Shown here piece by piece: positions 1 through 10,014 of a DNA stretch of 64,000 bases. The stretch spans positions 1-64,000 of the forward strand of contig CAJVWU010000005.1 of the NCBI GenBank assembly GCA_913009755.1, in the 5' to 3' direction. A program made the translations under genes and the position numbers. How positions within the stretch are numbered: position 1 is the first letter of the stretch; the number at the start of each line of letters is the position of its first letter. This DNA comes from an uncultured Bacteroidia bacterium. GTDB taxonomy: Bacteria; Bacteroidota; Bacteroidia; Bacteroidales; F082. Under the pieces are notes generated by a model. It saw only the letters and a list, made by a program, of their open reading frames with translations. It did not search any database and was not told where the DNA came from.

Positions 1-179
1 ATTTGTTTCTGCAACCCATAAACTTATTGAAGTGTTTATATTTTCGATATTTGCACACCCTTCAAGCTTGACGTCAAATACGGCAGCCTACAGTAGATAA
101 AATATTGATGCTTTTTAGAGTGGACTCATATATATATGAATAATTGATGCTGCTTTGCAAGCAAAAGAAATGATGAGCC

Positions 180-329
180 ATGGAAAACAGGAAAAAGAAT
201 GAAGATGAAGAAAAAGATTTGTTCCGGAAACTGGATGAAATCAGCGATTTGAAAAAAAATGAAAACAAAGCATTGAAAAAAATTTATGATGCTTTGCAAA
301 GTAAATCAGTAACAACAAAAAAGAAATAG
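180..329 (+). CDS. small charged hypothetical protein (49 aa)
   Basis: An ATG at 180 follows an in-frame TGA at 174 and opens a 49-codon frame ending in TAG at 327. The product is almost entirely Lys, Glu, Asp and Asn, starts MENRKKNEDE and ends in a KKK tail; it would be a short charged helix with no signal peptide. The stop is two bases before the start of the next gene, which suggests translational coupling. I do not recognise a family, and AT-rich charged frames of this size can arise by chance, so this is only a candidate. Confidence 0.35.
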   Translation: MENRKKNEDEEKDLFRKLDEISDLKKNENKALKKIYDALQSKSVTTKKK

Positions 330-331
330 CG

Positions 332-2870
332 ATGAAAAACAAATGGATTAATATGCTCCTTATTGCCCTGATGTTGAGTTGGGCAACAGGTTTTGGGCAG
401 ACCTGGCAAGAATTGACCACAGGAACAGGTTATATCCTGTTTGACATCAGTTTTCCTCCCGGGCAAAATGAGGTGGGATATGCCGTAGGTATGCAATATA
501 CTTACAATGCCAATGGCGTTGTTATAAAAACTTCCGATGGGCGGGGATACATGGACCACACTTTTGGGAGGTTCGGGAAACACATTGGATGGTATCGAAG
601 CCATTGCGTTTACCTCTGCCGATACCGGCTTTATTGCCGGGTGGAATAATTATTTTGCTAAAACCACCGATGGGGGAACATCCTGGACCACCATGACCGT
701 GGGTTCCGGAAACTGGTATTTTCATGACCTGGATTTTTGGGATGCAAACAACGGCATTGCCGTGGTTACACTTAGTGCAGGTAGTGACGCCATTTATGTA
801 ACCAGTGACGGGGGCGATACCTGGACAACTGCCACAGGGATCAGCCAAAATGTTCAGGATGTGGCCTATGCTGATGCTTCTACACTTTACGCGGTTGGGG
901 GCGATGAAAAGATTTCAAAATCAACCGACGGCGGATTAACGTGGTCGCAGATTTACTCCGGAACGCCCACCTATTATTTTTTTGGTGTTGATTTTATCGG
1001 CGATTTTGGTGTTGTCGGCGGCGAGGACGGAAAAATGTTTTCTACTACCGACGGCGGAAATAACTGGTCATCCTATTCAACTGGGTATGAAAATCTTTCC
1101 GGGGTGCATGTATTTAATTCGGACAGTGCTTACATTGGCGGTACCGATGAAAATATTTACAAAACAACCGACAGCGGTTCCAACTGGACGATGGAGTTTA
1201 ACGGAAGCGGATCATCTCATATATACAAAATAAAATACACCCAGAACAAAACCGGATATGCTTGTGGTTCGCAAGGTTACATCATAAGGAAATCCCCCCC
1301 CCTTACTGCTGATTTCACGGCCGACAACACCATAACCTGTACCGGCAGCACGGTGAATTTTACCGACCTGTCAACAGGTGCTACCTCCTGGTCATGGACT
1401 TTTACAGGGGGAACACCTTCCTCATCCACTGACCAGAACCCTTCGGTTGTTTACAATACACCGGGCATTTATGATGTTTCGCTTACTGTTTCCGATGGCA
1501 GCGGTTCGGAAACGGAAACAAAATATAATTACATAACCGTTTTGGAAACCCCTGCACAGGCCGGTACACCTGACGGAAGTGATACGGTCTGTACGGGGAA
1601 CGCCTATTATTATACAACGGATGCCGTTCAGTATGCCCAGAGCTATGATTGGGAACTTGACCCTGCCAATGCCGGAACAATAACATGGGAAGACACATTG
1701 GCTACATTGACTGCAGCGGATAACTGGACAGGTGATTTCACAATAAAAGTGAGAGCTGCCAATCTGTGCGGTGATGGCACATGGTCTGATAATTTTGAGG
1801 GGACAGTCTTTCAAAGTCCTTCATTATTTACGGTTGAAGGCGGAGGAAGTTATTGCCTTGGCGGCGATGGTGTGGAAATCACACTCGACGGATCAGAAAC
1901 AGGCATAAGCTACGAACTTTACCTGGATGGTGACCCGACCGGCAACACCGTGGACGGTACCGGAAGTGCAATCAGTTTCGGATTGATTACGGATGAAGGG
2001 TATTATACGGTTTATGGCTCCAACGGGAATTGCAACCAGATGATGACAGACCAGGTTCAGGTGATTATTCTTTACCCGCCACTGGAGCCCGGTGACCCCA
2101 CCGGCCCTGATACCGTTTGCAACAATGAAACATCGGATTATACTTCTTCAGGTTCGGATGATGCCGACAGCTATGTCTGGACATTGTCCCCCGATACGGC
2201 AGGAACCATCACCGGCAACGTCCTTTCGGCAACAGTGGAGTGGAATAGTGATTTCTCGGGTACGGCCACTGTTTCTATTGCAGGGGTGAATGCTTGTGGA
2301 GAGGGTAACCCCTCTACGTTGGATGTGGAGGTTGGTGATATACCTGTACCGGTAATTACGGGAGAGAATGAAGTTTGCGACAACACTTCGGAAGACTATT
2401 CCACCGAAGACAACGACGGAAGCACTTATACCTGGGAGGTTACCGGGGGAACCATTACCGATGGACAGGGAACATCAGCTGTAACGGTATTTTGGGGAGA
2501 ACCGGGAACAGGTTATCTCACGGTTGCCGAAGAATCTGATCCCGGGTGTTCCGGATCATCAGAGGAATTTGATGTAACTATTGATAATTGTACAGGCATC
2601 GGAGAAGAAAAAGAAAATTCAAAACTGCTTGTTTATCCCAACCCGGCACAAAATACCCTGACAGTTGAATTTAATAACGCGGTTTCAGGAAAAACAGAAA
2701 TTAGTATTTCCAACCTTCCGGGTCAGGTAGTATTACAAAAAACGATGGAGGCAACCAGCGGAAAGCAAAGTTTGCACTTTGATGTTTCCAATCTGGTAAA
2801 CGGTTTATATATCATTAAGATACAGAAAGGCAACGTGGTAATATTAACCCGGCAGTTTGTTAAGAGATAG
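332..2870 (+). CDS. T9SS-secreted YCF48/PKD-repeat protein, frameshifted near 540
   Basis: Two frames that belong together: 332-~540 gives a signal peptide (MKNKWINMLLIALMLSWATG, then FGQ) and the start of the first Asp-box repeat, and 537-2870 continues in another frame. Deleting one G from the GGG at 539-541 joins them as SDGGDTWTTLLGG, the expected repeat. The repaired protein is 845 aa. It has YCF48-like/BNR repeats (about residues 30-325, each with a TTDGGxxW-type motif), a PKD domain after 1303 (core GATSWSWTFTGG and GIYDVSLTV), further Ig/PKD-like segments with paired Cys, and a C-terminal type A sorting domain (LVYPNPAQNTL, ending TRQFVKR). It should be exported by Sec and then displayed or released through T9SS. 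Ligand unknown. A nine-C run lies at 1294-1302 inside the gene. Either a real frameshift or a sequencing error explains the break; the downstream frame is otherwise intact, which favours error or a recent mutation. Confidence 0.8.
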
Positions 2871-2899
2871 AATGGAGTTTTAGTTTGTTTTGTTTATAG

Positions 2900-2933
2900 C
2901 CCGGAGTGCATCTGATTGCACTCCGGGTTTTTT
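2900..2933 (+). terminator. rho-independent terminator
   Basis: An 11-bp perfect stem (CCCGGAGTGCA at 2900-2910 with its complement at 2917-2927) and a 6-base loop are followed directly by six T. It lies 30 bases after the stop of the YCF48/PKD gene. Confidence 0.92.
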
Positions 2934-3254
2934 ATGCTGAAATACAATTTTGTAGTAACATTTTTTTACCCGCTTTATTGATCTTTGAGTCAGCAAGGTC
3001 TTTTCTCACACACAATCTGTAAAAGCGCAATGATTTTTTTGCTGCGCCTGACGTTTTTATGTTAAAAAAATAACAGAAAAATAATTTTCCGGGAATGGCC
3101 GGGGTTCACTAATTCAACCAAAAATCATAAATAAATGCTGATAAAAAAAATATTGTTTTAAAAGGCCAATTTTTATTGATTCTTAACAAGAAATTTCAAA
3201 AACTTTCTTAGTGAAAAAAATAACAATAGGATTATTCACCTTAAACCAGAAATT
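2934..3254. other. intergenic region, AT-rich, no gene seen
   Basis: About 320 bases between a strong terminator and the porin gene at 3255. It must hold the porin promoter, but I see no good TAnnTTTG element with a TTTG partner at the right spacing. No small ORF with a convincing start was found. Confidence 0.5.
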
Positions 3255-4562
3255 ATGAAAAAGTTCCTTTTAATTGTTGTGATGCTGACCTTTGTATTTG
3301 TCTATGTTTATCCCCAGAAGAAAGGTGATATAACCGTACCCCGGACAGACAACAAGTACAAGCCACTTACTTTAAAACTGTCGAAGGACGGGAGCAAATA
3401 CATCCGTTTTCTTATGTGGGGACAGTTTTGGCTGACCGGAAATAAAAACGCCAATGGCGATTTTCAGGTTAATCCCTTGTTACGCAGGGCCCGCTTTCTT
3501 ACCTACGCCCAGATTTCACCACGCTTTCTGATCCTGATGCATTTTGGCGTGAATAGCTTGAGTGCTAATAATATGGATCCCATCGGAAACCGCTCCAATG
3601 CACCACAATTGTTCCTTCATGCACTTTGGATGGAATATGCCATTGTTCAAAAGTATCTTTACATTGGCGGGGGGCTGCATTACTGGAACGGTATCTCAAG
3701 GATTACCAGTCAGAGCACGCTGGGATTTATGACCTTGGATAATTACCGGCGCGCGTGGGCCACACTTGGACTTTCCGATCAATATGCCCGTCATCTTGGG
3801 ATTTATGCCAAAGGTATGGCCGGCGGATTTGCTTACAGGGTATCCGTAAATTCTCCGATTGTCAATTCATTGGATGTTTCAAAAATACCTTCGGCAGAGG
3901 GTTATGATAGCTGGGACGGACAAACGCTTTATACCAGCAGGTATATGTACGATAATTACAAAGACAATTTCAATAATTTAAAAAGAGCGGCATGGTCATA
4001 CCAGGGGTATTTCGAATATCAGATATTTGACAAAGAATCCAACAAACTGCCTTACCGGGCTGGAACTTATCTCGGTAAAAAGAAAGTGCTCAACGTAGGG
4101 GCGGGCTTTTTTGCCCATCCTAACGGAAGTGTTACTTATAACTCCGCCCTGACCGTTACCCAAAATAATGTTTCTGTTTATGCTGTTGATGTGTTTTATG
4201 ATACGCCCCTGGGAACAGGCGGTCTGACGGCTTACGGTGCATACTACTCGTTTAATTACGGCCCAAAATATACTTACGGTCAAACCTATGGAACAGGGAA
4301 TTCGATCCTGCTTCAGGCCGGTTATCTGTTTCCCCATTTCAGCGATAAAGTGAGCTTACAGTTATACACGGCTTTCAACACGGCTAATTTTACTGCTTTT
4401 GACCATCCGGGAAATGCCGTACGGACAGGGTTGAATATGTTCCTTAACGGACAGCATGCAAAAATTACCCTGGAATATGATGCAACGCAGGATCAGTATA
4501 GCGGCGATACCAAACCGGAAAGAAAAAACAGTGTGATCCTGCAAGCCCAGATTTTCTTGTAA
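3255..4562 (+). CDS. outer-membrane porin-like beta-barrel protein
   Basis: 435 aa. The N-terminus is a Sec signal peptide (MKKFLLIVVMLTFVFVYVYP, cleavage near QKK). The rest alternates hydrophobic and polar residues with many aromatic girdle positions and ends in QAQIFL, with a terminal hydrophobic strand typical of Bacteroidota outer-membrane barrels. Early residues (FLMWGQFWLTGN, then LLRRARFLTYAQISPRF) resemble the opening strands of porin O/P-like proteins, where a conserved R-R/A-R segment follows the first strand. Substrate cannot be read from the sequence. It stands alone between terminators at 2900 and 4572, so it is likely monocistronic. Function as a diffusion porin is inference from fold only. 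Confidence 0.75.
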   Translation: MKKFLLIVVMLTFVFVYVYPQKKGDITVPRTDNKYKPLTLKLSKDGSKYIRFLMWGQFWLTGNKNANGDFQVNPLLRRARFLTYAQISPRFLILMHFGVNSLSANNMDPIGNRSNAPQLFLHALWMEYAIVQKYLYIGGGLHYWNGISRITSQSTLGFMTLDNYRRAWATLGLSDQYARHLGIYAKGMAGGFAYRVSVNSPIVNSLDVSKIPSAEGYDSWDGQTLYTSRYMYDNYKDNFNNLKRAAWSYQGYFEYQIFDKESNKLPYRAGTYLGKKKVLNVGAGFFAHPNGSVTYNSALTVTQNNVSVYAVDVFYDTPLGTGGLTAYGAYYSFNYGPKYTYGQTYGTGNSILLQAGYLFPHFSDKVSLQLYTAFNTANFTAFDHPGNAVRTGLNMFLNGQHAKITLEYDATQDQYSGDTKPERKNSVILQAQIFL

Positions 4563-4571
4563 AAACTCGCT

Positions 4572-4616
4572 GACCCGGCGGGCGGGCCTGCTCCCGCCGG
4601 GTCGAAAAGGTTTTTT
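4572..4616 (+). terminator. GC-rich hairpin followed by T-run, probable terminator
   Basis: An 11-bp perfect stem (GACCCGGCGGG at 4572-4582, complement at 4593-4603) with a 10-base loop, then GAAAAGG and six T. The T-run is offset by seven bases, so the signal is a little atypical. It lies ten bases after the porin stop. Confidence 0.75.
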
Positions 4617-4711
4617 GCACCTCCAAGAGATAAAGTCAGCAGCTTTTACCGGAGGGTGGGGATAAGATATTTCGACCATGCGGGAATAAAGCTACCCGCC
4701 TGGTCAAAAAA

Positions 4712-7654
4712 TCAATACCTGAAAATCTTAAAATTTCTGGAACCTTTGGCAATATTCACATTCAGGATATACATCCCCTTTGACAGGACAGGGATATGAA
4801 TTTGCTCAACACCCCCGGAGTATCGGCTTTTTGTCGAATACACTTCCATACCCACCGTATTGTAAATCCGGTAAGTAACGGATTGGCCTGTTTCGGGAAG
4901 TTCAATATTCAGGTAGTCGCTAAAGGCTGTCGGGTAAACTTTCACATGATCAAGGAACTCGTTTCCTTCGGCGATGGCAGTGGGTTCGCCCCCAAACATC
5001 AGTTGGTTGTAATAACCGTTGGCATCGGTTACGCCGTTTTCGGCATACCAGGACAATTTCAGGTTGCCAAAATTTTCGTAGTATTTTGCCGGTAATACGA
5101 CCTGCATTTCAAATTCACCGCGTTCAACCGTGGCCGTACCTTCAACCAAAACACTATCCTGCACTTCCACTTCTGCAACAGGGTTGCCGTTGTTGCCTAA
5201 AGTTGAGCGCATGGTAGGCGGTGCATATATTTTCAGGTAAACATTTCCGTTAAAGTCCGTTTGCAGACTGCCATCATCTTTATTTGTGATTTTCCCCTTA
5301 ATTTTTAAAAAACTGCCGGGAGGGATGGTATCTGAAAAATCTTCGATGTCAATACCGTTCAGCATTGTGGTGTTCACATTAAATTCGGGAAAGCGGATTT
5401 TCAGCGCCGGATCTCCGAGCAGGGTGAACTTCATGTCGTTGCTATTTCCCAAAGGTTGTGGTATCATCAAATCGCCGAAGCGTAAAATGCCCTGCAACGA
5501 CTGATCTGTAAACTTTAATAAAATGGCCATATTATAGATCATATTGGAGTGGGCAAATACGGCTCTGTCGGGACCTATTAGCGCTATTGCTCCGCCATCT
5601 TTTTTTAGAAATATGGCTTCACCGATCGAAGTATTTTCAGGATCATCATAATGGGCAACATCTCCTGAAGCCAGTACCCATAATGGCAGATTATTCATAT
5701 TGTTCCATTCATCCAGGTCGTCTTTCGACAATACCCGTTCTGCCCCCAGTTGTTCTGTCCCGCCATGTCCTGTGTAATTAACATAAAATACCCCCTCATT
5801 GGTTTTTTCATTGATGGTGGTGGTCACTTCAGGGTACCTCGGCCCCTCTTCGGTCTGAATCAGTTGATAGAAATCAAAATAACATTTGGTCTGATCAAAC
5901 ACAGGACTGTTTGTATCTGCTTCCCCTGTCAACCTGTCGGCCATTTTCAGATGAAGGTTGTTATCCCCGTCATCGGCAATGAACATCGTTTGGTTTTTCC
6001 AGTTGCCCAGCGCAGACGGGCTGTTGTATGCTTCAATTTTATCCAGCACGACATTGGCTCCTTCCGTTGTTTTGACAGGTATTCTGCCAACGGCAACTTT
6101 GGGAGAACTTTCGTTTTCAAAACTTTTCAGTCCGTAATAATCATCTGTTGCAATGGAGTTCACAATATTAGATGATTCCCAACTTTCATACGTCGGGACA
6201 AAATTGGTGTTGTTTTCCACACGGTCGAGGTAATCATAAGAGGCATCGCCAAAGAGCAAAAGGTAGGCTGGTTTGGTTTCACCGGATTTTTCCCATAAAT
6301 ACCTCACAAAATTCCGGATACCCATCACATCCTGTGTACCGCTCGAAAACTCATTGTAAATCTGGTCAGTTGTAAAAGTACCCACGCTCATTCCGTCGTT
6401 TTCTTCATGAAAAGCAGCCAGTTGATTGGCCTGTTCCAGAAATCCGGGATAGGTGATGATCAACAGGTCGGGCGGTTGTGCAGCGTGCAGGTTCTGGTTT
6501 TCGGCCTGACCTTCAAATTCCGGTGAATAAAATGTGCTTCCGTTGAATGCACAAAATTCAAGCAGATCATCATTTCTGATCTTAAACCAAACGGAGTTGT
6601 TTTCAACATTCAACTCCATGTTTGAAATATTCAGCGGATCGGTCACATTCCACACCATGAGGTCTTCGGGCTGATTGGTTTTCAACTGGTAAAGAGCAAC
6701 AGTTCCGGGCCCGATATTCTGTGATGAGCGGAAACACATCTGACCACCGGAAAAAACGGGCTTTAGCTTAATGTCCATTTCAAAATAATCAAGCCAGCCT
6801 TTGGCCTCATCATCTGCAGGAGTAAAATTGTAAGAAACGGTGACTGAATTTCCGGATAAGCTGAAAACCGTATCGAAAGTGGACTGGCGGTAAAAAGAAT
6901 AAGAGCTTTGAGGATTAACCTGATTCATGGTAACAGGGGCAAAAGCCGTATTGTTTATGGAAATGTTGAAGTAACTTTTTTCATTGGTTCTGGCCATTAA
7001 ACTTGTAAAAAACAGGTGACCGTGGGGGTAAAGTTCATAATTGTTCAGGTCAAAATCAAAATCCCGATTGATATCTTCGGCAAACCATTCCCCCAGCCAT
7101 CTTTTGCCGGTCTTTCCCGGGTTAACTAATTCTTTTTCGTGCCAAATCAAAAGGTCAAGCGTGTCAATGATTGCGTTGTGTGGCAAAGTTTCGCTTTGCT
7201 GGATTTGAATTCGTTTACCGGGTTCATCCGATACGGTTAAAAAATAAAATGTCTGTTGGGTATAAAGATTTATTTCATGATGGAATTGTTTGGTTTCCGG
7301 ATCATATTTCCAGATCACCGGGCTTTGACCGTAAAACAGAATGTAATCTTCCGGGTCAAACGAACCGTCATCCTCGCCGATGACCTCAATAGCCAATGGA
7401 GTGGGATCGGTGTAATAAGGATCATCCATGGGTTCGGGAAGCATGCCCGCGGGATTTCCGTACAGGGCAATGTTGCGGGGATCAATCTGGCCGGGGTCAA
7501 TGCCGTAACCGGTCAGGTCATCGTAAGTAATTTTGTAAATCCCCGTTTCATCAACCGAAATCTTGTACCAGTTGCCGGTGGAAAGAACGGAATTTTGTTG
7601 GGAAAAGGCGAAAAGCGGAATTAGGAAAAGAATAAATAATGCTGGTTTTTTCAT
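4712..7654 (-). CDS. PorU/gingipain-like C25 family protein, catalytic Cys replaced by Gly
   Basis: 980 aa from the ATG at 7654, chosen over an in-frame ATG at 7690 because it directly begins a signal peptide (MKKPALFILFLIPLFAFSQ). The N-terminal third is the beta-rich region seen in PorU-type proteins (GNWYKISVDETGIYKI). The C25 caspase-like domain follows, with LLLFGDASYDY and the catalytic His630 in YTGHGG. In C25/PorU proteins the nucleophile lies 34 residues after this His, in an ATCEF-type motif followed by DDP and TSxGE. Here the segment reads ASGDVAHYDDP, and codon 664 is GGA (Gly) at 5663-5665. The flanking conserved parts (LPLWV before, DDP, TSIGEA and GGAIAL after) are intact, so the domain is folded but presumably not a peptidase. 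The last ~80 residues look like a T9SS sorting domain (VKVYPTAFSDYLNIEL). It may be a PorU paralogue used for binding. The true PorU would be elsewhere in the genome. Confidence 0.85.
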   Translation of the reverse strand: MKKPALFILFLIPLFAFSQQNSVLSTGNWYKISVDETGIYKITYDDLTGYGIDPGQIDPRNIALYGNPAGMLPEPMDDPYYTDPTPLAIEVIGEDDGSFDPEDYILFYGQSPVIWKYDPETKQFHHEINLYTQQTFYFLTVSDEPGKRIQIQQSETLPHNAIIDTLDLLIWHEKELVNPGKTGKRWLGEWFAEDINRDFDFDLNNYELYPHGHLFFTSLMARTNEKSYFNISINNTAFAPVTMNQVNPQSSYSFYRQSTFDTVFSLSGNSVTVSYNFTPADDEAKGWLDYFEMDIKLKPVFSGGQMCFRSSQNIGPGTVALYQLKTNQPEDLMVWNVTDPLNISNMELNVENNSVWFKIRNDDLLEFCAFNGSTFYSPEFEGQAENQNLHAAQPPDLLIITYPGFLEQANQLAAFHEENDGMSVGTFTTDQIYNEFSSGTQDVMGIRNFVRYLWEKSGETKPAYLLLFGDASYDYLDRVENNTNFVPTYESWESSNIVNSIATDDYYGLKSFENESSPKVAVGRIPVKTTEGANVVLDKIEAYNSPSALGNWKNQTMFIADDGDNNLHLKMADRLTGEADTNSPVFDQTKCYFDFYQLIQTEEGPRYPEVTTTINEKTNEGVFYVNYTGHGGTEQLGAERVLSKDDLDEWNNMNNLPLWVLASGDVAHYDDPENTSIGEAIFLKKDGGAIALIGPDRAVFAHSNMIYNMAILLKFTDQSLQGILRFGDLMIPQPLGNSNDMKFTLLGDPALKIRFPEFNVNTTMLNGIDIEDFSDTIPPGSFLKIKGKITNKDDGSLQTDFNGNVYLKIYAPPTMRSTLGNNGNPVAEVEVQDSVLVEGTATVERGEFEMQVVLPAKYYENFGNLKLSWYAENGVTDANGYYNQLMFGGEPTAIAEGNEFLDHVKVYPTAFSDYLNIELPETGQSVTYRIYNTVGMEVYSTKSRYSGGVEQIHIPVLSKGMYILNVNIAKGSRNFKIFRY

Positions 7655-7736
7655 GACAGAAGGTTTTTGGGTATTGTTGTAACGTAACAAAGGGGAGATT
7701 ATTTTTTAGAACCATAAATTTTTCCCGGTGATAAAC

Positions 7737-9863
7737 TTATTCCATCTTTACAAACTTACCCGTTGCGATGCCTTTTTCCGTCAGGGCTCTTACAAAATAG
7801 ATTCCTGGTTTCAGGAAACTGATGTCCTGTTCCGTACGTTTGGTTTTTTCAATCTTTGCCGAAAATAAAACCTGTCCGTTTATGTTGGTGATCATGATCT
7901 CTTGCAGGTCGATACCGGTTTCAATGATCAAACGACCGGAAGAAGGATTGGGAAAAAGCGTAATCTCATTGTGTGCTGTAACCAGTCCCTGTTCTATTCC
8001 CGTGGTTTGGTCGGTTTTGTGCAGGATTTGACAGTTATAAAGTGTCCAGATGTCATTATTGTGTGTTAAAAGTACATCCCAGTTGCCTGCCATTAAAATC
8101 ATCGGTAAACCGAGAACAGGTTCAAACTCCCAGTTTTCCCCACCGTCATCCGTACGGAAAACACCATATCCGTCACTGACCAAATAGCCCGTTTGGTGAT
8201 TTATAAAACTGATATCGTAAAGCGAAGTATTTGTCAGGGTATCCATGATCTTCCAGGTGTCGCCCCCGTCGGTTGTTTTACAAATAAGTCCTTCATCACC
8301 CACAGCCCAGCCGGTTTGAAAGTCAATAAAATCAATATCGTTGATGAAAATGCCGGGATTAAACACTTGCTGCCATGTAAAACCCCCGTCGCTTGACTTC
8401 ATGATCCCTTCTTTACCGCTGACAAATCCTGTGTTTTGACTGGTGAAACAAGCATCCCACCAGGTGGAAAGGGGAAGGGTTGACAACAGTTGCCAGGTTT
8501 CCCCTTCGTCGGTGGTATGGTACATTTCGCCGTGACTGTGCAGCACCCATCCTTCTTCGGTTCCGTCAAAAAGGATACTCACAAGAAAACCGTCTTTTTC
8601 CAAAACATTTTTCCATGTTTTTCCGCCGTCATTTGTCCTGAAAAGCCCCTCGTTAACGATGGAGACAAACCCGCGTTCTTTAGAAGTAAAATAAACCCTG
8701 AAGCCATAGTCGCCGGGCAGGTCATCGGCGATTTCCCAGTTTTTACCGCCGTCCTGTGTTTTGAGAAGCGTATTTATGTCCCCGACTGCATACCCGTTTT
8801 GCCCGTCAAGGAAATACAGGTCACGAAGACTTCCCCCGGCTGTTTTATAATGTTTTTGCCATGCCGTATCGCCGATTCCGTATGACAACACGGTACCCGG
8901 GCCGCCAACCGCCCAGCAGGTTCCGGAAGTATAAAAGAGTTCATTTATGCTGTTATTACAACTATTGCCCCACCAGGAAGAAATACTTTCATATTTTTTT
9001 TGCCACGTGAGGCCACCGTCAACGGTATAATCAATATAATAATACATCATCCAATCTCCCGGTTGCCTGTATAATAACCAGACAGAATCAGGGGAACGGA
9101 AAGCAACGCTTACCGCTTCTTCATCAGATCTGTTGCCCGGCAGCCACACCGTATCCCAGGTTTGTCCCCGGTCATCCGATTTTAACAGATAGCCATAAGT
9201 CCCAATCCAGATATGATCGTCCTGAAACGTTTTAATAAAATTTATATTCTCATGAAAAGTCAAATCCAGCGTGTCCCAATGTTGTCCGCCATCCTGTGTC
9301 TTTAAAACAACGGTGTCGGTAATAGATTCATGTTCCGGAGTTGATTCATTGATCACCGAAAAGCCGGTCGTTGCATCAATGAATGTAATGAGGCTAAAGC
9401 TTTTACCAATGCCGGTTTCGATATTTTCCCAGTTTTGCCCGCCGTCGGTTGTTTTCAACAGCTTCCCGTAATCCGTTGACAACCATGCCCGGCCTTCATC
9501 AAGGGCAAAAAACGAGGATTTTTCCCAAGCCTTTGAGTTGCTTACTTTGACCCAGTCCGAGCCGCCGTTTTCGGTCCTTAAAACCAGCCCGGAATCGCTA
9601 CTGACCCAACCGACGTTTTCATTGATGCAGTAAATAGTTTTTAAAAATTGTTTTGTTCCCGATTCAATCTGAACAAAGGAGGAACCGCCATCGGTTGTCT
9701 TAATGATCGTTCCATTCAGCCCGACGGCAAAAACGATATCAGTTGCAAATGAGCCCGCATCGGACAGGGCTGCCCCTGTCGGTTTAGGTATTTGCCATTC
9801 CCATTGGGCGAATGTATATACCGATAAAAACATACCAAGAAACAGGATAATTAATTTTTTCAT
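7737..9863 (-). CDS. T9SS-secreted YCF48-like/Asp-box repeat protein
   Basis: 708 aa from ATG 9863, which begins a clear signal peptide (MKKLIILFLGMFLSVYTFAQ); an in-frame ATG at 9917 would add 18 residues that do not fit one. About twelve repeats follow, each with a core such as IIKTTDGGSSF, LLKTQDGGKNW, MKSSDGGFTW or CKTTDGGDTW. These form a beta-propeller like the YCF48/photosystem assembly and sialidase Asp-box families; no sialidase active-site arrangement is visible. The C-terminus is a type A sorting domain (LFPNPSSGRLIIETG, ending GKFVKME). It shares architecture with the gene at 332-2870 but lacks its PKD part. It is co-directional with and just upstream of the C25-like gene (gap 82 bp). 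Likely a secreted adhesin or binding protein; ligand unknown. Confidence 0.88.
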   Translation of the reverse strand: MKKLIILFLGMFLSVYTFAQWEWQIPKPTGAALSDAGSFATDIVFAVGLNGTIIKTTDGGSSFVQIESGTKQFLKTIYCINENVGWVSSDSGLVLRTENGGSDWVKVSNSKAWEKSSFFALDEGRAWLSTDYGKLLKTTDGGQNWENIETGIGKSFSLITFIDATTGFSVINESTPEHESITDTVVLKTQDGGQHWDTLDLTFHENINFIKTFQDDHIWIGTYGYLLKSDDRGQTWDTVWLPGNRSDEEAVSVAFRSPDSVWLLYRQPGDWMMYYYIDYTVDGGLTWQKKYESISSWWGNSCNNSINELFYTSGTCWAVGGPGTVLSYGIGDTAWQKHYKTAGGSLRDLYFLDGQNGYAVGDINTLLKTQDGGKNWEIADDLPGDYGFRVYFTSKERGFVSIVNEGLFRTNDGGKTWKNVLEKDGFLVSILFDGTEEGWVLHSHGEMYHTTDEGETWQLLSTLPLSTWWDACFTSQNTGFVSGKEGIMKSSDGGFTWQQVFNPGIFINDIDFIDFQTGWAVGDEGLICKTTDGGDTWKIMDTLTNTSLYDISFINHQTGYLVSDGYGVFRTDDGGENWEFEPVLGLPMILMAGNWDVLLTHNNDIWTLYNCQILHKTDQTTGIEQGLVTAHNEITLFPNPSSGRLIIETGIDLQEIMITNINGQVLFSAKIEKTKRTEQDISFLKPGIYFVRALTEKGIATGKFVKME

Positions 9864-10014
9864 GACTTTATATTTTGGTGTGGCATTCCGGACGTACCGG
9901 ATGAATATGCTTTGCAAGGTAATAAAATTTGATGGAAGATCAAAAATTCAGAAATAAATTTTTTGAAAAGAACAATTCAACCGGCTATATCTTATGATCT
10001 TATCTGCTTTTAAA

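Noticed and set aside
4796-7624. Several plus-strand open frames opposite the C25-like gene
   Set aside because: They mirror a well-supported gene in the opposite strand and lack domains, starts or signals.
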